A DNA stretch of 14,166 nucleotides from Candidatus Aenigmatarchaeota archaeon (GTDB lineage Archaea; Aenigmatarchaeota; Aenigmatarchaeia; QMZP01): contig JAFCEK010000019.1 in the NCBI GenBank assembly GCA_017609225.1, forward strand, positions 1 to 14,166, read 5' to 3'. Both the position numbers and the translations under genes were made by a program. Positions 1-6,519 of this stretch are shown here, piece after piece. A model generated the notes under the pieces. That model had not been told where the DNA came from. It did not search any database and saw only the letters and a list, made by a program, of their open reading frames with translations. Each line of letters opens with the position of its first letter. Within the stretch, counting starts at the first letter, position 1.

Positions 1-238
1 TGCTGTTGCTTTCAGACATGTACAGCAGCTCTCCTGAAATCCTTATTTCACCAATATCCGGGGTGTATGTTGTGGTAAAATCAAACCCCATGGAAAGCGC
101 CTTTTTCTTGAGTGTTGGAACGCTTACTTCCTTTATTTCGCTTATCTTTGGCGTTGAGTTAACCTTTATCTCTCCTCCTGCTGCAGCCTTTTTCCTGTTT
201 CCTTCCATTGCTGTTAATGTTAAGCCAATTATTGGCAT
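1..238 (-). CDS. Small conserved archaeal protein, C-terminus cut by window edge
   Basis: Starts at ATG 238-236 and stays open to base 1, giving at least 79 residues. It begins MPIIGLTLTAMEGNRKKAA, has a Lys-rich segment at about residues 14-50, and continues with an alternating hydrophobic pattern (FDFTTTYTP, EIRISGELLYM) that suggests beta strands. From memory, short archaeal proteins beginning MPIIG with this layout are widespread and unnamed, so no function is proposed. The start is supported by GGTGA six bases upstream of the ATG, and a TATA-like TTTAAATAT lies further upstream near 279-292. The gene reads away from the DJ-1 gene at 418, so the two share a divergent intergenic region. 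Confidence 0.75.
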   Translation of the reverse strand, partial: MPIIGLTLTAMEGNRKKAAAGGEIKVNSTPKISEIKEVSVPTLKKKALSMGFDFTTTYTPDIGEIRISGELLYMSESNS

Positions 239-417
239 AAATTCACCTTTATTGATTTTATACTATTAATTATGCAAAGATATTTAAATTGATTTCTGCC
301 TCTTGTTTTGGGCATATGTTAAGCATAAATATAATATAATGCAATATAAAGGCGAAAACACAGCTGCCTTATATGATATGCACGAGGCAGTGGATATAAA
401 AAACAGGTTATTGCTTT

Positions 418-963
418 ATGCAGGTTTTGGTTCCTGTTGCAGAGGGCTTTGAAGAGATGGAGTTTGCCATTGTAGTGAATGTGCTGAGAAGGGCAGGCAT
501 TGATGTTGTTACAGCAGGCATACCAGGCACAATGATAAAGGGCTCCAGGGGCATAACCATGATGATGGACAAGAAGATTGATGACATAAACATGGATGAC
601 CTGGACAAGGAATTTGATGCCCTGGTTCTGGTTGGAGGATACCCCGGGTATGTGAATCTGGGAAAATCACAGAAGGTGCTGAATGCCATAATAAAAATGA
701 ACAACAGCAAAAGGCTTGTTGCAGCTATCTGCGGCGCGCCCTCGGTTCTGGCAAAAGTGGGTATTCTGGAGGACAAAAAAGCCACGATATACCCAGGCAT
801 GGAAAAGGAGATACCAAGGCCCAGGGGAGGAAAGATGGTTGAGGATGAAAACATACTGACAGCTGCAGGCCCGGGGGTTGCAGTTGATTTTGCACTGAAA
901 ATAGTGGAGAGACTTCTTGATTCCAATGAGGCAAAAAAAGTGAAAAAAGAGCTTGTGTGCTGA
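418..963 (+). CDS. DJ-1/PfpI family protein
   Basis: A 181-residue protein, the normal size for one DJ-1/PfpI domain. The acidic residue of the active site is in EGFEEME (Glu15, equivalent to DJ-1 Glu18). The nucleophile elbow is AAICGAPSVLA with Cys105 (DJ-1 Cys106). The YPG motif after the elbow (Tyr125-Pro-Gly) replaces the His of PfpI-type proteases, so it is closer to the DJ-1/YajL branch than to the proteases. Family members are cytosolic and have been linked to glyoxalase/deglycase or chaperone-like activity; which applies here cannot be read from sequence. There is no ribosome-binding site. TATA-like stretches at 369-376 and 393-400 would give a very short or absent leader. No neighbour hints at a pathway. 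Confidence 0.9.
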   Translation: MQVLVPVAEGFEEMEFAIVVNVLRRAGIDVVTAGIPGTMIKGSRGITMMMDKKIDDINMDDLDKEFDALVLVGGYPGYVNLGKSQKVLNAIIKMNNSKRLVAAICGAPSVLAKVGILEDKKATIYPGMEKEIPRPRGGKMVEDENILTAAGPGVAVDFALKIVERLLDSNEAKKVKKELVC

Positions 964-1057
964 AACAAAAAACATTTGATGGAAATTTTCTTAAAGAATA
1001 TAAATGTACGGAACCAATATTTAACAAAGCAAAAACCAGTTTCTTGAGTGATTTTGC

Positions 1058-1270
1058 ATGCTTACGGATACTGACAAAAAAATCCTGGAACTCATGAAGG
1101 AAAGGCTTCTTGTGAACAAGGAAGAGATAGCAAGGCTTCTGGGGGCAAACGGCAACGGGATGGATACAAGCTTCCAGAGGCTTGCGGAGATGGGATATAT
1201 AGAAAAAGTGGAGAGCCTGGGAACCTGTTTTGTTATAACCCAGACAGGCATAAGGGCGCTGAAGTCTTAG
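1058..1270 (+). CDS. Small winged helix-turn-helix DNA-binding protein
   Basis: A 70-residue protein made almost entirely of one winged-helix domain: an N-terminal helix (TDTDKKILELMKER), an HTH with the turn around LLVNKEEIARLLG and recognition helix MDTSFQRLAEMGY (about 35-47), then a two-strand wing (IEKVESLGTCFVITQTG). Presumed DNA-binding transcriptional regulator with no sensor domain. TATA-like sequences lie at 998-1006 and 1017-1024; the second would give a leader of about 12 nt. It converges on pyrK, and a duplicated hairpin sequence lies immediately past its stop. Its target is unknown; the adjacent pyrimidine genes are only a positional suggestion. Confidence 0.7.
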   Translation: MLTDTDKKILELMKERLLVNKEEIARLLGANGNGMDTSFQRLAEMGYIEKVESLGTCFVITQTGIRALKS

Positions 1271-1329
1271 ACCACTTGAACCAATCTGTATAAGTGGTCA
1301 TATTTTCTGAAGTCTTAGACCACTTGAAC
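1259..1329. repeat. Direct repeat of 23 bp, two copies
   Basis: The same 23 bases (core GTCTTAGACCACTTGAAC) occur at 1259-1281 and 1307-1329, 25 bases apart. The first copy includes the last codons of the wHTH gene, the second is intergenic. The inverted octamer AAGTGGTC lies between them, so the array reads forward, inverted, forward. A short local duplication fits best. Confidence 0.8.
1270..1299. terminator. Hairpin between converging genes, possible two-way terminator
   Basis: GACCACTT (1270-1277) and AAGTGGTC (1292-1299) form a perfect 8-bp stem with a 14-nt loop, starting on the last base of the wHTH stop codon and followed by TATTTTCT. It lies between the wHTH gene (+) and the pyrK stop (-), where a shared terminator would be expected. 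A second GACCACTT at 1318-1325 can pair with the same AAGTGGTC, so two alternative hairpins exist. Confidence 0.45.
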
Positions 1330-1366
1330 AGCTGCGGCGGCTTGTGCATAATCTCATTAGTGCCCT

Positions 1367-2167
1367 TTAAATTGGTATTCTTTTTCCTGATGATGTCCTT
1401 CGCATTTTTCCAAAATCTGTTTTTTCCAGTTCTTTGTAGGAGAAAACAGGACCGTCAGTGCATACCCTGTAGCCGCCTATGTCGCATGAGCCGCACAATC
1501 CTGTCCCGCATTTCATGTATCTTTCAAGCGAAAGGATGATATCAGCAGGGTCTGCAAACTCCATGGCATTTTCAGCAGCTGCAGCCATCATTTCTTCCGG
1601 CCCGCAGATAAAAAATTTTGAATTTCCCTTTCCATGTTTTTTGATAAGTCCTGTTACAAGGCCTTTCTCACCCCTGCTCCCGTCATCTGTTGAGATATAC
1701 AACTCAGCACAGCATTTTTCAAACCTTTGCCTGAAAAGCAGGCTGTCTTCACTGCCAGCACCAAGCAATACTATGGGCTCAATACCATGCTCCATGTAAA
1801 GCATTTCTGAAAGATATGCAAGAGGAGCTGCCCCGCAGCCGCCTGCAACCATGAAATAATCTTTGCCTGAATCTTTACCGATAAAAGGGATAAATCCCCT
1901 TCCATAAGGGCCCCTTATCCATAAATTATCACCTTCTTTAATCCTGAAAATGCTGTGGCTGAATCCATTCTTATCGCCAACCCTTCTGACAGTTATGGAT
2001 GTGCAGGGTTCACTGCCTGATATGGATATTGGATTTTCACTAACACCTGGAATCCATACCATCAGGAATTGCCCGGGCTCTGATGCTATATGATAATCCA
2101 GCACAAATGTTTTTGTTTCTCTGCACTCCTCCCTGATTTCAGCTATGCAGACTCTTCTATAATTCAT
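1367..2167 (-). CDS. pyrK: Dihydroorotate dehydrogenase electron-transfer subunit PyrK
   Basis: A 266-residue ferredoxin-reductase-type protein that carries electrons between NAD and the FMN of PyrD in the class 1B dihydroorotate dehydrogenase complex (pyrimidine synthesis, cytosol). Visible in order: the FAD domain with PGQFLMVWIPG and NPISIS (about 31-50); RGPYGRG; the NAD-binding part with GGCGAAPL (109-116) and CGP (188-190); and four cysteines for a [2Fe-2S] cluster, Cys220, Cys225, Cys228 and Cys236, in MKCGTGLCGSC and YRVC. ATG 2167 is preferred over TTG 2179 because GGTG lies six bases before it. It overlaps the end of pyrD by 11 nt, so the two are translated from one transcript, pyrD first. 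Confidence 0.93.
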   Translation of the reverse strand: MNYRRVCIAEIREECRETKTFVLDYHIASEPGQFLMVWIPGVSENPISISGSEPCTSITVRRVGDKNGFSHSIFRIKEGDNLWIRGPYGRGFIPFIGKDSGKDYFMVAGGCGAAPLAYLSEMLYMEHGIEPIVLLGAGSEDSLLFRQRFEKCCAELYISTDDGSRGEKGLVTGLIKKHGKGNSKFFICGPEEMMAAAAENAMEFADPADIILSLERYMKCGTGLCGSCDIGGYRVCTDGPVFSYKELEKTDFGKMRRTSSGKRIPI

Positions 2168-3077
2168 GCGCAACACCAACCATATCCTCTATTTTTTCTG
2201 CTCCTGTTTCCTCCATTATTCTGCATAAATCATTCCCGAGTTTTTCAAGAAAATTTCCTATTCTTTCCATTGGCATGCCATAAAAACGCGTGCCTATAAA
2301 CACAGCCCCTGCGCCTGCCATCATGTATTCAGCAACATCCATTGCATTGCATATGCCGCCTCCTCCTATTATGGGGATATCCACAGCCTCATATATCTGG
2401 TAAATGCATCCAATGCCCACAGGCTTTATTGCAGGGCCTGAAACACCGCCAAACCTGTTTGTAAGAACAGGCCTTTTTGCGTATACATCTATTGCCATCC
2501 CTCTTAGAGTGTTTATGCCTGATATTATGTCAGCCCCGGAATATTCAGCAGCCCTTGCTATTTCCCCTATATCAGTAACATTTGGAGTGAGCTTTACAAT
2601 AAGCGGCTTTTTTGTTGCACCTCTTGCAGCTTTTGTGTGTTTTTCTGTAAGTTTTGCATCCTGACCTATGATTTTTTTGTACACATTGGGGCAGGATACG
2701 TTAAGCTCTATGGCATCAAAGCTGCCTTCAAGCCCTTCAATTATTTCCTTTACTTCATTTTCATCAGTCAGGCTGGCAACAGAAACTATAAGCGGCCTTT
2801 CCATAGGATAAAAATCACAGAGTTCCTCTCCTGTTTCATACATGCCGGGACAGGAAAACCCCACGGCATTAAGGCAGTAACATCCGGACTCGGCAAAAAC
2901 AGGGGTTTCATGGCCTGTTCTTTCCTCTTTTGTTATTGTTTTTGTAACAACAGCGCCTGTTTTGTATTCGCATAATTTTTCAAGCAGCGGAAGCGTTGAA
3001 AATATGCCTGATGCATTCATCCATGGGTAATCCAGATGCAGCCCACCCAGCTCAACAGACAAATCAGCCATTAACAT
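2157..3077 (-). CDS. pyrD: Dihydroorotate dehydrogenase catalytic subunit PyrD (class 1B)
   Basis: A 306-residue FMN barrel enzyme oxidising dihydroorotate to orotate, the fourth step of UMP synthesis. NVSCPN at 126-131 holds the catalytic base Cys129; class 1 enzymes use Cys where class 2 use Ser. The FMN phosphate-binding loops are IIGGGGI (236-242) and FIGT (260-263). Substrate-site sequences include MNASG (20-24) and NTLRGMAID. Pairing with pyrK, overlapping by 11 nt, identifies the NAD-linked class 1B form. A second ATG two codons in (3071) is an alternative start. GTTTAAAT at 3101-3108 is about 27 nt upstream, so a leaderless or nearly leaderless transcript is likely. Confidence 0.95.
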   Translation of the reverse strand: MLMADLSVELGGLHLDYPWMNASGIFSTLPLLEKLCEYKTGAVVTKTITKEERTGHETPVFAESGCYCLNAVGFSCPGMYETGEELCDFYPMERPLIVSVASLTDENEVKEIIEGLEGSFDAIELNVSCPNVYKKIIGQDAKLTEKHTKAARGATKKPLIVKLTPNVTDIGEIARAAEYSGADIISGINTLRGMAIDVYAKRPVLTNRFGGVSGPAIKPVGIGCIYQIYEAVDIPIIGGGGICNAMDVAEYMMAGAGAVFIGTRFYGMPMERIGNFLEKLGNDLCRIMEETGAEKIEDMVGVAHEL

Positions 3078-3100
3078 CCTTCAATAATTTGCAAAAAACA

Positions 3101-3108
3101 ATTTAAAC
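3101..3108 (-). promoter_or_regulatory. TATA-like box of the pyrD-pyrK operon
   Basis: GTTTAAAT on the minus strand, centred about 27 nt before ATG 3077, the distance expected when transcription starts at the start codon. Identified by position and composition only. Confidence 0.5.
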
Positions 3109-3125
3109 CCTGTTGTTCCAGAAAT

Positions 3126-4010
3126 TCATGCTTTGTATTTTCCTTCCTTTCTGTATTTTTTCATTTCCTGGGAGAGATATGTGATGCCGCCGGATGTATA
3201 GGGACTTTCCCCTTCGGGCATAACATCAAGCGAGGCTGTGTATGTTTCCTTTTTCACTGTCTGCTGTGGCATGGTGAACCTGGCAATCCTTTTCCCGGAA
3301 GCTGCTTCCACCTGGATAACAGCCATGTTGCCTGTGCTTGTCTGGTATTTCCAGATTAGTTTCCCTTTCAGGTCCAGGCAGTAAAAATTACAGTCCCAGC
3401 AGCCGAAATATACCATGCCTTTGTATATGATGGGGTCTGAAATTATGTATGCGCTTCTCTTGAAGTCCCAGAGCTTCCTGCCTGTCTTTGCATTAAGGGC
3501 ATAAAACCTGTTGTCTGTGGAACCAAAATAAATAACATTGTCATGAACAGCGGGGGTTATAAAGGCATGCCCGCCCATCCTGAATTTCCACAAAAGTTTT
3601 CCTTCCAGGTTCAGCGCATTAAGAGTCCAGTCATGGCAGCTGAAATAAATTGTATCATCCGCTATGCAAACCCTTCTGTGGCTTATTGGTTTGTCTGTTT
3701 TGTATCTCCACAGCTCAGTTCCGTCAGGATTCAATGCAAGCAGGGTGTTGTTGTAATTGGTTACATAGATAACATCCCTGTACACAGCCGGTGAGCCCAT
3801 TTCACCACCAGCCACTGAAAGCTTCCAAACCATTTTGCCTGTTTCCTTGTCAAGCGCGTAAAGATTGCTGTCCCCTGAACCGAACAGCAGCATGTTTCTG
3901 TAAACAACAGGATCAGCTGCAATGTATTTATCTGTTCTGAACCTCCATTTCAGTTTTCCATCCAGTGTTATTGCATACATGTTGCCGTCTTCCGAGCCGA
4001 AATATATGGT
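3126..4010 (-). pseudogene. PQQ-type beta-propeller gene, 3' part (blades 3-8)
   Basis: Downstream part of a broken gene. It starts at the edge of the inserted element and reads NTIYFGSEDGNMYAI, then five more repeats of the form (V)IYFGS-D--LYAL---GK--W (for example RNMLLFGSGDSNLYAL, NVIYFGSTDNRFYAL, MVYFGCWDCNFYCLDL). With the two repeats of the 5' part this makes eight blades, the usual number for PQQ-type propellers, followed by a roughly 60-residue tail. The first in-frame Met downstream of the insertion is at 3980. No signal peptide or membrane segment is seen, so a cytosolic scaffold-like propeller is as likely as an extracytoplasmic one. The repeat frame is intact throughout, so decay is recent. 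Confidence 0.8.
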
Positions 4011-4015
4011 ATTAT

Positions 4016-4132
4016 GCTGAACCAGAGAAAACCATTGTTTTCAAACAGTAGATGTATGGTTCTGGTTCAACAGCTGTTGCCTCGCCAAGAAAACCGCCGA
4101 CTTTAGTCGCGGATATACGGAGGCAACATTAT
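4016..4132. mobile_element. Two-hairpin miniature mobile element, copy 1 (in the propeller gene)
   Basis: A 117-bp sequence nearly identical to 13791-13905. Removing it restores the propeller reading frame (ENN followed by TIYFGS). It begins GCTGAACCAG directly after ATTAT (4011-4015) and ends GGCAACATTAT. It holds two hairpins, described under copy 2; a few changes spoil the first (AACAGTAG where copy 2 has AACAATGG, and two extra bases after AACCAG), so copy 1 looks older or relaxed. It encodes no protein. The layout of terminal hairpins with the same short sequence to the left of the element and at its right end resembles non-autonomous IS200/IS605-type elements. A 5-bp target duplication (ATTAT) is the alternative. 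Confidence 0.8.
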
Positions 4133-4553
4133 TTTCAATAGCAGGCCTGGATATAACCTTTCCCTTTGTTGGGAATTTCCATAACAGCTTCCCGTCAAGT
4201 GCAACTGCATAAAGGTTGTGGTCATAACAGCCGAAATAAATCACATCATTATATATTGCGGGATGAAATGGTATGTCTTCAGCCCTGAATACCAGTTTTT
4301 CCTTTCCGTCCAGGCCCAGCCCGTACAGCCTCCTGTCGCATGCAGAAAAGTATATAACATCCTTATACAAAACAGGGTTTGAGTGAATGCTGCCGCCTGT
4401 AATGTAATTGAATGAAACAGTCCCCTTTTTTTCTGCTATATATCCTCTTACCTCCTGAAGCATGCCGAATATTTACAGCTCGCCAAACTGTCCTGTATCA
4501 ATGCCAATGCCAACACTACTTCCCAGATCCTCCTCTTCCAGATATTTCTCCAT
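4041..4553 (-). pseudogene. PQQ-type beta-propeller gene, 5' part (blades 1-2)
   Basis: Upstream part of the same gene. From ATG 4463 it encodes two propeller repeats (DVIYFSACDRRLYGL and DVIYFGCYDHNLYAV) up to RPAIENN at 4133, where the mobile element enters; the element then adds foreign codons to a TGA at 4043-4041. In the same frame a further start lies at ATG 4553, giving MEKYLEEEDLGSSVG and 26 codons in all before a TAA, then three codons to ATG 4463. This start has a TATA-like GTTTAAAT near 4569-4577. The likely original gene therefore began at 4553 and has a second lesion, the TAA, replacing a sense codon. Whether translation restarts at 4463 is unknown. Confidence 0.7.
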
Positions 4554-4568
4554 ACATCCACTATCTAT

Positions 4569-4593
4569 TAATTTAAACCCTGAAATTTATATC
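4569..4593. promoter_or_regulatory. TATA-like boxes between the propeller gene and the tRNA
   Basis: Two AT-rich boxes: ATTTAAAC (about 4571-4578), readable in both directions, and TTTATATC (4586-4593). The first lies about 21 nt before the propeller start at 4553 and about 35 nt before the tRNA at 4610; the second lies about 20 nt before the tRNA. Assignment by position only. Confidence 0.4.
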
Positions 4594-4624
4594 TTAAAGC
4601 AGAAACAGCAGCCCCGTGGTGTAG

Positions 4625-4657
4625 AGGTTCCCGGCTTGCCTGCCGGGTGCTGTGCAC
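4625..4657 (+). other. tRNA intron 1 (D-loop, position 15/16), 33 nt
   Basis: Removal gives a standard D-loop, TAG joined to TGGTCAAG. The bulge-helix-bulge geometry fits: central helix 4619-4622 with 4652-4655 (one G-C and three G-U pairs, so weak), bulges 4623-4625 and 4656-4658, and an inner stem including CCCGGC (4630-4635) with GCCGGG (4642-4647). Boundaries could shift by a base or two, since GG occurs near both ends. Confidence 0.75.
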
Positions 4658-4680
4658 TGGTCAAGCATTTCGGGCCTTGG

Positions 4681-4767
4681 ACAAAAAAGACCGCTTTGAT
4701 AATCCAATGCAGACGGTCAATTGCCTAAGGCATTGATGGTCTGGGAAGGGCCATATGACAGGAGGAA
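4681..4767 (+). other. tRNA intron 2 (anticodon loop, position 37/38), 87 nt
   Basis: At the canonical archaeal position. Central helix CCTT (4675-4678) with GAGG (4762-4765), 3-nt bulges 4679-4681 and 4766-4768. The inner part folds loosely, with GACCG (4689-4693)/CGGTC (4714-4718) and a small TGCC/GGCA hairpin. No homing endonuclease is encoded. Confidence 0.82.
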
Positions 4768-4782
4768 ACCCGGAGACTCCGG

Positions 4783-4814
4783 AACCTTCAAACCTCTGGT
4801 TTGAGGGTGGAGAA
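4783..4814 (+). other. tRNA intron 3 (T-arm, position 53/54), 32 nt
   Basis: Separates the 5' strand of the T-stem from the T-loop. It fits the splicing motif exactly: central helix CTCC (4777-4780) with GGAG (4809-4812), bulges 4781-4783 and 4813-4815, and an 11-bp inner stem ACCTTCAAACC (4784-4794) with GGTTTGAGGGT (4798-4808), one G-U pair, loop TCT. Without its removal no T-arm can form. Confidence 0.88.
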
Positions 4815-4838
4815 TTCGAATCCGGACGGGGCTATAAA

Positions 4839-4851
4839 TTTTTAATATTTT
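4839..4851 (+). terminator. T-rich terminator after tRNA-Gln
   Basis: TTTTT followed by AATATTTT directly after the tRNA 3' end; archaeal RNA polymerase commonly stops in such T-runs without a hairpin. Confidence 0.45.
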
Positions 4852-4908
4852 AATCTTGACGGAATATGGGTTTTCTGGGGAGGAAATACGGGGTTCCTGT
4901 TGACTTTC

Positions 4909-4942
4909 ATATCCCAGTTTTATTGTAAAATAAAAGGGATAT
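4909..4942. promoter_or_regulatory. 14-bp inverted repeat upstream of the MFS gene
   Basis: ATATCCC (4909-4915) and TTTTATT (4918-4924) pair with AATAAAA (4929-4935) and GGGATAT (4936-4942), leaving only a 2-nt bulge (AG) and a GTAA loop, which fits the GNRA tetraloop pattern. It lies about 60 bp before the MFS start and just before the TATA-like TATTTTTAT (4962-4970), so it is more likely an operator-type palindrome or an upstream terminator than part of the MFS leader. Confidence 0.45.
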
Positions 4943-5000
4943 CATAACCATTAATCAGCTGTATTTTTATGAGCCCCTGACAAACAATAAAGAGAATACA

Positions 5001-6266
5001 ATGGATTTATCGCGCAAGGAGAGAAAGGAGAAGGAAGACAGGATAAACCGCCTGTTCAGGCAGAACTGGAACCCAAAAAGGGTGCTGACAGGATATTTTT
5101 CTGTTTATATCACAGAGGGAATGGTAAGGTCCATAATGGTTATTCTCCCTGTTTACCTGCTCTCAGGCATTTTTAATCTGACCGCGGTTGAAATAGGCTT
5201 TATTCTCATACTGGCATATGTGCCATGGCATTTCAAGTTTCTGATCGGGCTGGGAATGGATGCCACGCCATCAATATGTACATGGAGAAGAAGAACATAC
5301 ATTGTTCTCGGCACATTCATTACAATAGGGGGCGTTCTATGGCTTGCAGGAACAACCAATGTATGGCTGGGGGTTCTGCCTGCAATAATAATGCTGATGA
5401 CAGGCGATGCGCTTATAGACACAGGAATGGACAGCCTGCTGCTTGATGTTGCTCCCCCTGACTGGCATGGTGTTGGCCTGGGCGTTGGCTGGGGCGCAAG
5501 GGCAATAGGATACACCATATCTGCAGGGCTTACATGGTTTGTGCAGGCAAACTGGGGATGGACAGCAGCGCTTTGCATTTTTGCGCTCTACGCGCTTCCT
5601 GCGCTTCTGGCAACCCTGATAAACGAGCCTCCTGCAACAGAGGAGAGAAGAATAGCAAAAAAACCGCTGGCAGAGGCATTTACAAGCAAATGGATGCTGA
5701 GCTGGATTGCCTTTGCACTCCTTGGATGCTTTGTGTATGTGCTGGACCCAACAAGAGGCTTCCTCTCACTCGTGGCAAAAAACATAACAGGCAGCGAGGC
5801 ATATGTTTCATACACAATGCTTATTACAATATGCTTTGGCATTGCCGCTGCTGCAGCTTCATTCAGCATGGGCAGGGTTCTGGACAGGACAGGGCACAGA
5901 AGGGGCTATTATATATCACTTTGCGGTGCGTTTTTCTCTGTGCTGCTCTGGATTTTCCTTGCTCCGGGCATGCTTTTCTGGCTTCTGGTTATCTCGGCAG
6001 TTCTGGGATTCTTCAGCGCCTTCAATTTCATAGCATGGTCAGCTGTGCTGGCTGACACAGTCCCGCACCATTTCACGGCGTTTATGTGGCAGTATGACAT
6101 GGGAATGCTTCATGTTGCGGCATTCATGTCAGGCATATTCATAACCTATGTGCTGGGTGCAGGCTTCCAGGCAGCGATACTGGGAATGTCACTGCTGATA
6201 TTAACAGGATTCATACCTGCAAAAATCATACGCTCCATAAGGATATCAAAGGGAGAGGTGAGCTGA
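5001..6266 (+). CDS. Major facilitator superfamily transporter
   Basis: A 421-residue integral membrane protein with about 12 hydrophobic helices in two halves, after a charged cytosolic N-terminus (1-25, KERKEKEDR). The loop between helices 2 and 3 holds the MFS-type sequence KFLIGLGMD followed by WRRRTY (79-100); the matching loop of the second half is GRVLDRTGHRRGY. VPWHFKFLIG recalls the AmpG/BT1-like branch of MFS, but the substrate cannot be assigned. TATTTTTAT (4962-4970) would give a leader of about 10 nt; no clear ribosome-binding site. The stop overlaps the start of the next gene by one base, with GAGGTGA just before it, so the two are co-translated. Confidence 0.88.
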   Translation: MDLSRKERKEKEDRINRLFRQNWNPKRVLTGYFSVYITEGMVRSIMVILPVYLLSGIFNLTAVEIGFILILAYVPWHFKFLIGLGMDATPSICTWRRRTYIVLGTFITIGGVLWLAGTTNVWLGVLPAIIMLMTGDALIDTGMDSLLLDVAPPDWHGVGLGVGWGARAIGYTISAGLTWFVQANWGWTAALCIFALYALPALLATLINEPPATEERRIAKKPLAEAFTSKWMLSWIAFALLGCFVYVLDPTRGFLSLVAKNITGSEAYVSYTMLITICFGIAAAAASFSMGRVLDRTGHRRGYYISLCGAFFSVLLWIFLAPGMLFWLLVISAVLGFFSAFNFIAWSAVLADTVPHHFTAFMWQYDMGMLHVAAFMSGIFITYVLGAGFQAAILGMSLLILTGFIPAKIIRSIRISKGEVS

Positions 6267-6487
6267 TGAAAAGCAAAACATATAAAATGCACAAGGCACT
6301 GGGCATTGCTCTATCAGCAGCAGTGTATGCAGCCCTGATATTTCTCCTTTATCATATTTTCCTTGCAGCAGGCATAGACTATGCAAAGGCAGTTGTTGAA
6401 TCGGTAATCATATCAACCACTGCAATAACGCTGCTGATTCTTTACCTCCTTGGCAGAATATGGAAGGAGGAATACGGCTGGGATTAG
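6266..6487 (+). CDS. Small two-helix membrane protein
   Basis: 73 residues: a basic N-terminus (MKSKTYKMHK), two hydrophobic segments at about 11-34 and 41-63, and a charged end (GRIWKEEYGWD). Not recognised as a named family. ATG 6266 shares its A with the TGA of the transporter gene and has GAGGTGA seven bases upstream, so it is expressed with the transporter and may be an accessory or stabilising subunit of it; that role is inferred from context alone. Confidence 0.75.
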   Translation: MKSKTYKMHKALGIALSAAVYAALIFLLYHIFLAAGIDYAKAVVESVIISTTAITLLILYLLGRIWKEEYGWD

Positions 6488-6499
6488 CTTTATTTTAAT
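6488..6499 (+). promoter_or_regulatory. TATA-like box of argS
   Basis: CTTTATTTTAAT centred about 26 nt before ATG 6520, the spacing of a leaderless transcript. This supports 6520 rather than the later ATG 6630 as the real start. Confidence 0.5.
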
Positions 6500-6519
6500 C
6501 CATAGTCCAAATATTACTT

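Larger units (their letters stand above)
4610..4834 (+). tRNA. tRNA-Gln (anticodon UUG) with three introns
   Basis: Four exons (4610-4624, 4658-4680, 4768-4782, 4815-4834) join into a 73-nt tRNA. Acceptor AGCCCCG pairs with CGGGGCT (4827-4833), discriminator A73 at 4834, no encoded CCA. The D-arm reads GTGTAG then TGGTCAAGCAT; the anticodon stem is TCGGG/CCCGG with loop CCTTGGA, anticodon TTG at 4677-4679; variable region AGAC; T-arm TCCGG-TTCGAAT-CCGGA. A1-U72 and the overall sequence match archaeal tRNA-Gln, which is made by charging with Glu and amidation. Position 33 is C rather than the near-universal U. A reading as tRNA-Pro(UGG) would restore U33 but puts a C-A mismatch at 31/39. T-runs after 4839 are a plausible terminator. 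Confidence 0.88.

Noticed and set aside
408..968. 186-codon minus-strand frame opposite the DJ-1 gene
   Set aside because: Shadow of the DJ-1/PfpI gene, whose active-site motifs leave no doubt about the coding strand.
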